From the NCBI RefSeq assembly GCF_005280735.1, contig NZ_CP040078.1:744001-808000 (forward strand): a stretch of DNA of 64,000 nucleotides. Reading direction: 5' to 3'. The DNA comes from Trinickia violacea. Its GTDB lineage: Bacteria; Pseudomonadota; Gammaproteobacteria; Burkholderiales; Burkholderiaceae. The notes under the pieces were generated by a model that worked only from the letters and a program-made list of their open reading frames with translations, was not told the origin of the DNA and ran no database searches. How positions within the stretch are numbered: position 1 is the stretch's first letter; every line of letters starts with the position of its first letter. Below, one piece after another: positions 53,880 through 62,027 of this stretch. The position numbers and the translations under genes are program-made.

Positions 53880-55346
53880 TCACGGGCCCGGCACGGAAAC
53901 TACGCTCTCGACGATGCGGGCGAAGGTCTGGACAGCGGGACGGATGGCTTCGATATCGAGCGCGCCGAATCCCAACAGAAATCCGTCACGAAATCCTGGA
54001 TCGCCTTGATTGAACGTGTGCAGCCTGCGAAGGTAAATTCCCTGCTCAAGCGATCGCGATACAGTCGTATCGAAGTCAACCAGATCCCGGATCCTGATTG
54101 TCATATGCAGACCCGCGGCGTTCCGTGATGTTTCAAGTGCATCGCCAAAGCACTGGTCCAGACATCGGAGCAATTCCGATTGCCTCGCCCCGTAGATATC
54201 GCGCATCTGCCGAATGTGCTTCGAGAAATGCCCGTCCGCAATGAAGTCTGCCATCGCTGCCTGCAAGGAAAGGTGCCCTGGTCTGTATAAGCGCAACGAA
54301 GCGGCTGCGAAGGAATCGACCAGGCCGGGCGGAACAACGATATAGCTGAGCCTCATGCCGGGGTACATGACCTTACTAAACGTTCCCATCAGAATGACAC
54401 GGCCGCTTTCATCGACGCCTTGAAGAGACGGAAGCGGACGCTGGTCATATCGGAATTCACTGTCATAGTCGTCTTCCAGAACGAATGCGTCCCACTGCTC
54501 AGCGGCCGCACGCAGATGGGCACGCCGTTCGTCCGACAACGTCACCCCCATTGGGAACTGATGCGATGGGGTCGTCACTACGAGTCGAGGTCGGCGCAAA
54601 CATCGTTCGAGCTTCATACCGTTACTGTCGACGGCAATAGCCTCCACTTCCAGCCCGTTGGCGCGCAACAGGATTGGCGTTGCCCAGTGGCAAGGGTTTT
54701 CAACATAGGCCAGTTCACCCACGTCGGCCAGAATGTGTGAGCAAAGGTCAATCGACTGATTGCTCCCCATTGTTACGATGATCTGTTCCGGGGAGGCCCG
54801 AACCGCGCGCGATACGCGCAAATACTCCGATAGCGCGCGGCGCAACGGGAGATATCCGCCTGGATTGGAGTAGCCCATGAGGTGCGCATGCTGCTCCCCG
54901 AGATAGCGATTCTGGATACGCCTCCAAATCTGATAAGGAAAATAATCCGTATCGCAGACACCCGGCACGAACGCCCCCTTGCGTTCCTGGATGCCCGCAG
55001 GAGCGCGTATCAGTCGCTCCCCGCGCTCGGACAGGGTTCGTGCGGTTGATTCCCGAGGCGCCGACTTCATCGCTTGCGGCAGCTTGTCGGAGACAAACGT
55101 GCCACTCGTGGAATCGGTATGGAGATAGCCGTCGGCCGCTAGCCTGTCATAAGCCGTTACAACGGTTATGCGGGAGACCCCTAGTGCCGCCGCGAGCGTT
55201 CGGGAGGACGGCAAATGTGCGGATGCCTTCAGAGTGCCGTCGGATACCGCGTCCCGGATCCCGTTCGCGATCTGGATCTGTAGTGGTACGGACCCGTCTC
55301 GACAAAGACGGCCGATCAGGAGGTCAGCAAGCAACGAGTCAGCCAT
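53880..55346 (-). CDS. MocR-type GntR/aminotransferase transcriptional regulator
   Basis: This 488-residue protein has an N-terminal GntR winged HTH (PLQIQIANGIRDAVSDGTLK, HLPSSRTLAAALGVSRITVVTAYDRLAADGYL) and a C-terminal fold-I aminotransferase domain (FPYQIWRRIQNRYL, YSNPGGYLPLRRALSEYL, TPSHQFPMGVTLSDERRAHL, DDYDSEFRYDQRPLPSLQ). The PLP-binding Lys is in GTFSKVMYPGMRLSYIVVP. MocR regulators sense PLP adducts with amino compounds (GabR, EnuR, PdxR). ATG 55346 gives MADSLLADLLIGRL. It converges on the chemoreceptor. Its first 66 codons are duplicated at 55971-56181. Confidence 0.9.
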   Translation of the reverse strand: MADSLLADLLIGRLCRDGSVPLQIQIANGIRDAVSDGTLKASAHLPSSRTLAAALGVSRITVVTAYDRLAADGYLHTDSTSGTFVSDKLPQAMKSAPRESTARTLSERGERLIRAPAGIQERKGAFVPGVCDTDYFPYQIWRRIQNRYLGEQHAHLMGYSNPGGYLPLRRALSEYLRVSRAVRASPEQIIVTMGSNQSIDLCSHILADVGELAYVENPCHWATPILLRANGLEVEAIAVDSNGMKLERCLRRPRLVVTTPSHQFPMGVTLSDERRAHLRAAAEQWDAFVLEDDYDSEFRYDQRPLPSLQGVDESGRVILMGTFSKVMYPGMRLSYIVVPPGLVDSFAAASLRLYRPGHLSLQAAMADFIADGHFSKHIRQMRDIYGARQSELLRCLDQCFGDALETSRNAAGLHMTIRIRDLVDFDTTVSRSLEQGIYLRRLHTFNQGDPGFRDGFLLGFGALDIEAIRPAVQTFARIVESVVSVPGP

Positions 55347-55359
55347 TGGACCTATCAAA
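55149..55359. repeat. 211-bp direct repeat, left copy (MocR 5' end)
   Basis: This segment covers the MocR start codon, 13 nt upstream and the HTH-coding part. It recurs at 55971-56181 with offset 822 and about five mismatches by eye. Confidence 0.88.
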
Positions 55360-55970
55360 AGAAACGGCGACGTACCGGTTAAACAGCCGTTCCGACTCCA
55401 TCTAAACAAGGACGTATGGTCGGGCGGGCTGGATAAGGCGGGAATACCCGCCACGCACCATCTGCATGTTGAAAGAAGCAAAGCGCGACTATTCCCTCCA
55501 GTCGCGACGCCTCGACCCGCACATAGTGTCCGTGAGCGCAGCGTGCGTGAGTGAACCGTGTTATCCGGAGCGATGTGGTCAAAGTTGACGCCAACCATTT
55601 TTCAACCACCAGACGCAAGGACATCTCTGCGGGGTTCATCCAACTCTCCATCAACTATGTTCCGTCAGTACTGCCTGCCCATTTGCACGTGCCAAGTGAC
55701 GGCCTGGCCCACAAAGCGTTTGGCTGCTTCGGCAAATTTTTGCTGGATGCATCTTAGTGAATCGCACCCAACCTGCGTCATTGAAAATACTTTAATCAAG
55801 CAAGAATGCAGATGTCGCTGATTCGCAGTGTGACGACAACATAAAGCGCGCGTTTTGGGGCCGCTCGACAGCAGAGTCTGCCGCGCTCCGATAGGGCGTG
55901 GCGGCCGAACTGTTTGCGTGAGCCGGCAGCTCGCGTCGCGCGGCGACAAAAAAGTTCGTCATGCTAATCG
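55360..55970. other. Unassigned DNA between the two MocR copies
   Basis: These 611 nt show only short open frames. A plus-strand frame ending at 55757 (GFIQLSINYVPSVLPAHLHV) has no family I recognise. The stretch is AT-richer than the surrounding genes. No IS ends are visible. Confidence 0.35.
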
Positions 55971-56181
55971 ATAAGCCGTTACAACGGTTATTCGGGAGAC
56001 CCCTAGTGCCGCCGCGAGCGTTCGGGAGGACGGCAAATGTGCGGATGCCTTCAGAGTGCCATCGGATACCGCGTCCCGGATCCCGTTCGCGATCTGGATC
56101 TGTAGTGGTACGGACCCGTCCCGACGGAGACGGCCGATCAGGAGGTCAGCAAGCAACGAGTCAGCCATTGGACCTATCAAA
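55971..56181 (-). pseudogene. Duplicated MocR N-terminal fragment (right copy of 211-bp repeat)
   Basis: This fragment encodes MADSLLADLLIGRLRRDGSV through VSRITVVTAYRLA, i.e. the GntR HTH of the MocR gene, then stops. ATG is at 56168. If translated it would give a free HTH of about 70 residues, lacking the wing end and the aminotransferase domain. Probably a by-product of a recombination event rather than a gene. Confidence 0.8.
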
Positions 56182-56404
56182 CTTTTTGAATTGGACTCAT
56201 TGGTTCGCCGCGGGTACGCGTACTGTCAAGGCTCGCCATCGACCAAATCATCAAGTCGAAGTGCGCCAGGAGAATTCGTGGATCTTACCGCTATTAAGCG
56301 TCATAGGGGCGTTAATTTGGAGTCTTATCTTATCGGGTTTGCTCCTGACGTACTATCCGGCCCTAACGATCAAAGCCAACGTCATTCCAATTATAGGTAA
56401 TCCT

Positions 56405-58459
56405 ATGCGTGTATCTCTACGTGAGCGTATTCGTCAGTTACATCGCGTGACAGGCCTGAGCATCGGTCTGTTCGTCGTCATGGTGGCGGTTACCGGCGCG
56501 GGCATGCTGTTTCGGGAGCCACTCGAACCTGTCATCTACCACGATCTGCTCAAAGTCGCATCGTGCAAAGAGCGCCTGCCGCTCGATACGTTGATTGCCA
56601 ATGCCAGCGCTTCCAATCCAGTCGCAGGTCGGCCACAGCAGCTGCGCATATACGACAACGCGGATTCCAGCACGCGTGTTCTTTTCAGCGACCACCGGTG
56701 GTACTACGTCAATCCGTGCACTGGCAAAGTGCTTGGAAGCGAGGATCGTTACGGCGGCCTGTTCGGTGTGATGGCCAAACTGCACAGCTTTCAGTTTCTG
56801 GAGAACGGAAGCGTCGTCGCTGGATCGCTTGCGCTGACATTCGCGATTGTCCTGATCGGTGGCGGCTTGGCTGTGTGGATTCCAGAGGCGTTGCGCAAAC
56901 GCAGGCGCGCCGTCACGATCAAGCCCAACCTCACCGGTCGCGCGCGCTGGATCAATCTGCACAAAACCCTTGGCGTCTATGTCAGCCTCATCCTGCTTGC
57001 GTCCGCGCTCACCGGCGCGCTGCAATCGTTTCAATTCGTGAGGGATGCGCTCTACGCACTGACGGCCTCCAAGCCCCCCGCACCTTCTCCTAGATTGGTC
57101 GTGAAGGCGGATACGCAAAGCCTGCCAGTCGAGGCCCTCTGGCAACGCGCGCAGGCATTGGTGCCGCAACCGAAATATGCCCGCATTCACTACCCCGGCA
57201 AGCCCGGGGATGCTTTCAACGTCGATCTTGTCGCGCGCGACGCACCCCATGTCAATGCGTTTTCCTACGTTAGTCTCGATACGAGCACAGGCAAAGTGTT
57301 GCGCTTTACTCCATATGGCGAGAACAGCTTAGGTCATCGAATTTACCTGGCGGCGCTTGCGCTGCATTACGGATGGCTAAGCGGCGGATTTATTCAAGTG
57401 CTGCAACTGATCGGCATGCTCTCTATACCGGTATTGGCTTTCGCCGGCATCGGCAGTTATCTGCGCGGCAAACGCCCTCGGCCGGCTCCCGCGTCGCCCC
57501 GAACGACGCTCGCGTTGAAAGTGGCCAGGAAAACGGCCGAAGCGGAGAACATTCAATCTTTTGAACTTGTGGACCCTGCCGGAAAAGCGCTGCCCCCGTT
57601 TACTGCTGGTTCCCACGTTGATGTTCATGTACCCGGCGGAAAGGTTCGACAATACTCACTGTGCAATCGTCCTGAGGAAAGACATCGCTATCTCATTGCC
57701 GTCATGCGGGCGGAACCCACGCGCGGTGGGTCGCGGGCCATGCATGAGCAGGTCAAGGAAGGCGACATGATTGAAGTCAGCGCCCCGAAAAATCACTTTC
57801 CGCTCGTGGAATCCGCGAAGCACTCCGTGCTCATCGCGGGCGGTATCGGTATTACGCCGATTCTTTGCATGGCGGAACGCCTGGCTGGTCTCGGAGCCGA
57901 TTTCAAAATGCATTACTTCGCGCGCTCGGCGGCGCGCGCAGCCTTTGTCGACCGCATCGCGCGCTCGAAATTCGCCGGCCGCGTTTTCTTCCACTTCACG
58001 GAAGACGAGAAACAGCAACGGCTAGATCTAGCCGCGCTTCTCGAAACGCACGATGCCGAAATGCACTTATATGTATGCGGCGGCGAGGCATTCATGAATG
58101 CTGTCATCAACACCGCATTGCAAAAAGGCTGGCGCGAAAACAATGTGCACAAGGAATATTTCAGCGTTGAGCGCAGGGAATCCGACAGCAATATCGAATT
58201 CGACGTCACGATCGCAAGCACCGGTAAGACTATTTGTATCCCTGCAGAAAAGACGGTGATTGCTGCTTTGGCCGATTGCGGAATCCATATTCCGGCGTCC
58301 TGCGAGCAAGGCGTCTGCGGAACCTGTGTGACTCGCGTGCTGGAAGGCGAGCCGCAGCATCGCGACGTGTTTCTCTCCGACGAAGAGAAAAATAGGAACG
58401 ATCGCTTCACTCCCTGCTGCTCGCGTGCCAATAGCCGGACGTTGATACTCGATCTGTAG
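56405..58459 (+). CDS. PepSY membrane protein fused to a VanB-type ferredoxin reductase
   Basis: This 684-residue protein has two parts. Residues 1-365 form a PepSY-associated membrane protein with four helices (VTGLSIGLFVVMVAVTGAGMLF, SLALTFAIVLIGGGLAVWIP, GVYVSLILLASALTGALQSF, LSIPVLAFAGIGSYLRG) and periplasmic PepSY-like loops. Residues about 370-684 form a cytoplasmic oxidoreductase of the phthalate-dioxygenase-reductase family: flavin site VRQYSLCNRPEE, NAD site HSVLIAGGIGITPILCMA, YVCGGEAFMNAV, and a C-terminal plant-type [2Fe-2S] cluster CEQGVCGTC...CC. This would carry electrons across the membrane, perhaps to reduce ferric siderophore. An in-frame hydrophobic stretch (56290-56400) precedes ATG 56405; the start is uncertain. 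Confidence 0.85.
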   Translation: MRVSLRERIRQLHRVTGLSIGLFVVMVAVTGAGMLFREPLEPVIYHDLLKVASCKERLPLDTLIANASASNPVAGRPQQLRIYDNADSSTRVLFSDHRWYYVNPCTGKVLGSEDRYGGLFGVMAKLHSFQFLENGSVVAGSLALTFAIVLIGGGLAVWIPEALRKRRRAVTIKPNLTGRARWINLHKTLGVYVSLILLASALTGALQSFQFVRDALYALTASKPPAPSPRLVVKADTQSLPVEALWQRAQALVPQPKYARIHYPGKPGDAFNVDLVARDAPHVNAFSYVSLDTSTGKVLRFTPYGENSLGHRIYLAALALHYGWLSGGFIQVLQLIGMLSIPVLAFAGIGSYLRGKRPRPAPASPRTTLALKVARKTAEAENIQSFELVDPAGKALPPFTAGSHVDVHVPGGKVRQYSLCNRPEERHRYLIAVMRAEPTRGGSRAMHEQVKEGDMIEVSAPKNHFPLVESAKHSVLIAGGIGITPILCMAERLAGLGADFKMHYFARSAARAAFVDRIARSKFAGRVFFHFTEDEKQQRLDLAALLETHDAEMHLYVCGGEAFMNAVINTALQKGWRENNVHKEYFSVERRESDSNIEFDVTIASTGKTICIPAEKTVIAALADCGIHIPASCEQGVCGTCVTRVLEGEPQHRDVFLSDEEKNRNDRFTPCCSRANSRTLILDL

Positions 58460-58558
58460 ATGGAAAGGCCGGCACTGTCGGCAAACTGTAATCTAAAGTT
58501 TTGATCTGAGCGACTGCTGGCGCGATAGAGGATAACACGGTATGGATACCTAAATATT

Positions 58559-58738
58559 GAAGGATTCGAGTACGTGTTCGACTCCGAGGACGTTTTGCGT
58601 GTTTCGCCGAGCTTGCGCTACGACCTGATGACGGCGCATGACAAGGGCGTAAAGCACAAGGCGTTCGTCAAGCGCGGACGCGAGCCGTCGACGCTTTACT
58701 ACGAGTACGCAGCGCATAACCTTCACGGCCATCAATAG
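58559..58738 (+). pseudogene. Haloacid-dehalogenase C-terminal fragment
   Basis: The frame reads EGFEYVFDSEDVLRVSPSLR, YDLMTAHDKGVKHKAFVKRG, EPSTLYYEYAAHNLHG and a stop. It is a diverged second copy of the C-terminal quarter of the HAD protein at 41510-42178 (FEYMFD...SSPRYDLMTAHDMGIKHKAFVKRG), with an internal deletion of six residues. The nucleophile region is absent and there is no start codon. Confidence 0.85.
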
Positions 58739-58784
58739 CGATGCGAATTGACCGTTTTTTTCCAACCACTGAAAGGAGACACAA

Positions 58785-59528
58785 ATGAAGATCACCGGAA
58801 AGCTTGCTGTCGTGGCAAGCCTGATTGCAGGCATGGGTGCCGCCAGCCTGGCGCAGGCCCATGGCATCTGGTTCGCGCAACGCTCTAACCAGCTGGCGCT
58901 GATCTACGGCCTCGGCGGCGACGACCTGGATGTCATCAAGCGCCAGCAAAAGGTGAAGAGTGTCTCGGCCTACGACGAGCAGGGTAAGGAGGTCTCCACG
59001 CAGCTCACGCCCAGCGGGCCGCTGCTCGTGGTGAATACCGACAACCAGCCGGCAATCGTTGCCGGGATTATGGACAACGGCCTGTGGAGCAAGACGGCGG
59101 ACGGCAAGTGGTACAACAAGGGCAAGGACGAGGTGCCCAACGCCACGATCAGCGAGCACACATTCAAGTACGCGGTGCATCTGCGCCGGCCTCTGGATGG
59201 GGCGATGCCCGTACTGCCCGCGCAGAAGCTGCAGATCGTGCCGGTCGGCAAACAGCTGCCGGATCAGATGGGCCAGCCGCTCACGGTTCGGGTGCTCTTC
59301 GACGGCAAGCCCGCGCCCGGCGCCAAGGTGCAGCCAGACCTCCTCAACGACCCCGATTCCGAACCGCTGAAGACCGGCGCCGACGGCACCGTGACGATAA
59401 AGGTGCGCAACCAGGGCCTGAACGTAGTCGTTGCGATATTGGATACGCCGCCGTCGGAACCCGCGAAGACGAACAGCGACGAGCATGAGGCCACACTGTC
59501 GTTCGTGTTGCAGCATCTGCCCGAATGA
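58785..59528 (+). CDS. DUF4198 periplasmic protein
   Basis: This 247-residue protein has a Sec signal peptide (LAVVASLIAGMGAASLAQA) and begins HGIWFAQRSNQLALIYGLGG after cleavage, with a conserved N-terminal His as in the metal-uptake-linked DUF4198/NikM-like proteins. C-terminal repeats LTVRVLFDGKPAPGAKVQPD, ADGTVTIKVRNQGLNVVVAI form an Ig-like fold. Such genes often accompany PepSY membrane proteins and TonB receptors in metal acquisition loci. AAAGGAGACAC precedes the ATG. It lies 325 nt after the PepSY fusion gene, with a dehalogenase fragment between. Confidence 0.85.
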   Translation: MKITGKLAVVASLIAGMGAASLAQAHGIWFAQRSNQLALIYGLGGDDLDVIKRQQKVKSVSAYDEQGKEVSTQLTPSGPLLVVNTDNQPAIVAGIMDNGLWSKTADGKWYNKGKDEVPNATISEHTFKYAVHLRRPLDGAMPVLPAQKLQIVPVGKQLPDQMGQPLTVRVLFDGKPAPGAKVQPDLLNDPDSEPLKTGADGTVTIKVRNQGLNVVVAILDTPPSEPAKTNSDEHEATLSFVLQHLPE

Positions 59529-59556
59529 TCAACCGTTATCTGCTGGCGCTATTCCC

Positions 59557-59691
59557 ATGAAACGAATTTCCGGCCTGGCCGCACTTGCTGCGGCCGCTCC
59601 CGGCGTGAAGCTTGTCAAGGGCGACAAGGCGATCGCTCTCGTGACGATGGAAGACGAGTCGACGAGCAGCGCGCGCGTGGTCATCAAGTAA
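59557..59691 (+). CDS. Short ORF of unknown status (44 codons)
   Basis: MKRISGLAALAAAAPGVKLV followed by KGDKAIALVTMEDESTSSAR and VVIK. The first part looks like the start of a signal peptide, the second like the end of another protein, so this is probably a deletion-fused remnant of the gene that once followed the DUF4198 gene. A perfect hairpin follows at 59706. I do not recognise the family. Confidence 0.4.
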   Translation: MKRISGLAALAAAAPGVKLVKGDKAIALVTMEDESTSSARVVIK

Positions 59692-59705
59692 GGAAGGCTC
59701 CCTGG

Positions 59706-59731
59706 ACGCCGGCAACTCTGGTTGCCGGCGT
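59706..59731. terminator. Perfect 11-bp hairpin after the DUF4198 region
   Basis: ACGCCGGCAAC (59706-59716) TCTG GTTGCCGGCGT (59721-59731). It sits 15 nt beyond the last short ORF. There is no T-run on the plus strand (TCCAAAAAG follows), so termination there would be weak. The rest of the 227-nt gap to the porin gene is unremarkable. Confidence 0.55.
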
Positions 59732-59918
59732 TCCAAAAAGAGTCGTCCAAGGGCAGGTCGCGTGACCTTGCTAATGCGGAGATTCCAGGCAGGCTACATC
59801 CATCTTGACGCTGCGAGTTGAGAGGACTCCTATTCGCGGCGCCTCCCGGAGTGGTCTGGTGACGACGCGTGATGAGCGTCGTTTCCATTTATTTTTTATC
59901 CAAATGCAAGACCTTCAT

Positions 59919-61073
59919 ATGAAAAAGTCCTTGATTGCGGCGGCCGTTGTAGCCTCTTTCACATGTACCGCACGTGCTCAGAACAGCGTCACACTCTACG
60001 GTTTGATTGACGTCGGCATGGCCTATGCGAACAACATTGGCGGCCACAAGCAGTATTCGATGACCGTCGGAAATCTCAGTGGCGACCGTTGGGGGCTGCG
60101 AGGCGCTGAGGACCTCGGCGGCGGACTGAAAACACTTTTCGTGATCGAAAACGGCTTCAGTGTTGCGAACGGAAAGCTCGCTCAAGGGGGCGACGAGTTC
60201 GGACGCCAATCCTATCTCGGCATTTCATCATCGAACATAGGTACCTTTACGTTCGGGCGTCAATATGATTCGCTTACTGACTTCACCTACATGTTCGTGG
60301 CGGCACAGATGTGGGGCGGATATGCCAGCGCCCATCCTGGCGATGTAGATAACCAAGACGGCAGCAACCACGTCAACAACGCGATCAAGTTTAGTAGTCT
60401 GTCGTACGGTGGATTCAAGTTCGGAGGCCTCTACAGCTTCGGCGGTGTCGCTGGGAAATTCAATCAAAACCAGATCTGGTCAGTCGGGGCGAACTACAAT
60501 TGGGGACCACTCACGCTTGGCGCCGGCTTCGTCAACGCGCAGGATCCTAACTTCTCGTATTTTGGCAATACCGCAGCTTCGAGCACTACGGGGTCCAACA
60601 TGACTGCAAGCCCCGTGTATTCCGGCTATGCGTCCGCGAAAACGCAGCAGATCTTCGCCGCAGGCGCTTCTTACGTCGTTGGTTCCGCTACGTTCGCCGT
60701 TGACTACAGCAACACGCAGTTCAAGGGTATCGGGACACTACCGGGTCTCCCGGCTACCGGCGCAGGCGGCGATGCAAAATTCCACGACATTGAAGTCAAC
60801 GTCGGCTATCAACTCACGCCTACCCTCCACCTCGGCGTTGCCTATAACTACTTGAAAGGATACGGCGTCAACGGTGCAACTTACAATCAAGGCACGATCG
60901 GGGCAGACTACTTCCTATCCAAGCGAACTGACCTTTACGCAGTCACTGCTTATCAGCATGCGTCTGGCACTGATTCGACCGGCGGGAAGGCGGTCGCAAG
61001 CCTCACTGGCCTAACCGCCTCCAAAACTCAGAGCCAAGTGCAAGTAGTTATTGGCATCCGGCATCGCTTTTAG
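59919..61073 (+). CDS. Trimeric porin, OmpC/Burkholderia type (insert copy)
   Basis: This 384-residue outer-membrane porin has signal peptide KKSLIAAAVVASFTCTARAQ, then NSVTLYGLIDVGMAYANN, RWGLRGAEDLGGGLKTLFVI, FGRQSYLGISSSNIGTFTFGRQYDS, SKRTDLYAVTAYQHASG and terminal VVIGIRHRF. It is a distant paralogue of the porin at 11944, with longer loops rich in Gly/Asn/Thr. I chose ATG 59919 for its signal peptide; an in-frame frame from 59805 adds 38 non-homologous residues. It would supply outer-membrane permeability for the substrates used by the insert. Confidence 0.93.
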   Translation: MKKSLIAAAVVASFTCTARAQNSVTLYGLIDVGMAYANNIGGHKQYSMTVGNLSGDRWGLRGAEDLGGGLKTLFVIENGFSVANGKLAQGGDEFGRQSYLGISSSNIGTFTFGRQYDSLTDFTYMFVAAQMWGGYASAHPGDVDNQDGSNHVNNAIKFSSLSYGGFKFGGLYSFGGVAGKFNQNQIWSVGANYNWGPLTLGAGFVNAQDPNFSYFGNTAASSTTGSNMTASPVYSGYASAKTQQIFAAGASYVVGSATFAVDYSNTQFKGIGTLPGLPATGAGGDAKFHDIEVNVGYQLTPTLHLGVAYNYLKGYGVNGATYNQGTIGADYFLSKRTDLYAVTAYQHASGTDSTGGKAVASLTGLTASKTQSQVQVVIGIRHRF

Positions 61074-61302
61074 CGGAGCTTGAAGCAGGCTTCAGTTCGA
61101 CGAACTGGGCGCTGTGAAAATGAGTCTCGTACGCGCTCAGCCGTTCAGGCAACGATGGGCTGGCTAGCGGCCGGCCGGTGCCCGGTTCACGATGGCCGCG
61201 CCGCGACTGCGTTTGCGTCCGAACTCAGGTGCGTTGCGAGATGCAGCAGACGTGTCCAGTGAGGCGCAGCAAGGCCAGGAGAGAAGCTGATGATGATAGG
61301 AG

Positions 61303-61512
61303 GTGTACGAACTGTTTGCGACCGAACGTTGCGATGACGTGGGCTGGCTGATTTGTGCGGCTTGCAATCGCTGCGTCCGACGTCCGCAAGAGTATCTTTG
61401 GGAAACCGTGCAGGCTGCCGCGCCTTTGGGCAATACTGAGCTGCTGGTGCCTGCCGGAGGCAACATGCCGCGGCGTACAGCACGCCTGACATTGCGCTGT
61501 GCGGCAGTGCGA
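61303..61512 (+). mobile_element. IS4-family (Tn5-like) transposase internal fragment
   Basis: The frame reads YELFATERCDDVGWLICAAC, RPQEYLWETVQAAAPLGNTE and MPRRTARLTLRCAAV, then runs into the cysS repeat. This resembles the central part of Tn5/IS50-type IS4 transposases (D-V-G-W-L-V-R-A..N, RTARLTLR-x-A-x-V). The N-terminus, the catalytic C-terminus and both IS ends are missing. The break coincides with the start of the 525-bp repeat at 61503-61512. The 229 nt before it (61074-61302) show nothing I recognise. Confidence 0.6.
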
Positions 61513-62027
61513 CCGATGAAGGTTTCGTCGCGCGCTTTCGCGCCGAGATCGACCAGGACCTCAACATGCCGCGCGCACTGGCCGTGCTCTGGGAGCTGGT
61601 GAGAAGCGATTTGCCGCCCGCTGTGCGGCGCGCGACGGTCGATCAATTCGACATCGTGCTCGGTTTGCGGCTCGCGGAGTGGAAAGCGGAGGTCGAAGCG
61701 GTGCCGCCAGACGTCGCGGCGTTGCTCGCGCAACGTGAAGCGGCGCGCGCCGCGAAGCACTGGCCGTTAGCCGATGAATTGCGCGACGCGTTGAAGCAAT
61801 TGGGCTGGCGAGTCGAGGACGGCGCGAATGGCCAACGGGCGACGCGTTGCGGCAGCGGCACGTAATCGCGCGTTAGAAGCGAGGCCACGCGCCGATCCGC
61901 GCCGATTCGCAAATAGGCCGCCTTACTTCGACTCCCCCGCGTTCTGCACGATATGCAGTTCGCGCGTGCGAATCGGCAGCGCGCACTGCGCGTCCGCGAG
62001 CGTCTGGCGCACCTTGCGCGAGAGGTC
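61503..62027. repeat. Right copy of 525-bp direct repeat (cysS 3' end + mscS 3' end)
   Basis: Same orientation as 27353-27877, constant offset 34,150, no indels. It begins at the edge of the IS4 fragment and ends inside the intact mscS gene, from where sequence continues as normal mscS. Confidence 0.92.
61512..61865 (+). pseudogene. cysS 3'-terminal fragment
   Basis: These codons encode the last 117 residues of the cysteinyl-tRNA synthetase (DEGFVARFRAEIDQDLNMPR through TRCGSGT). Substitutions relative to the intact copy include R-to-Q, D-to-V, A-to-E and S-to-G. HIGH, KMSKS and zinc ligands are absent, so it is non-functional. It sits convergent to mscS, as the intact cysS would have done before the insertion. 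Confidence 0.88.
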
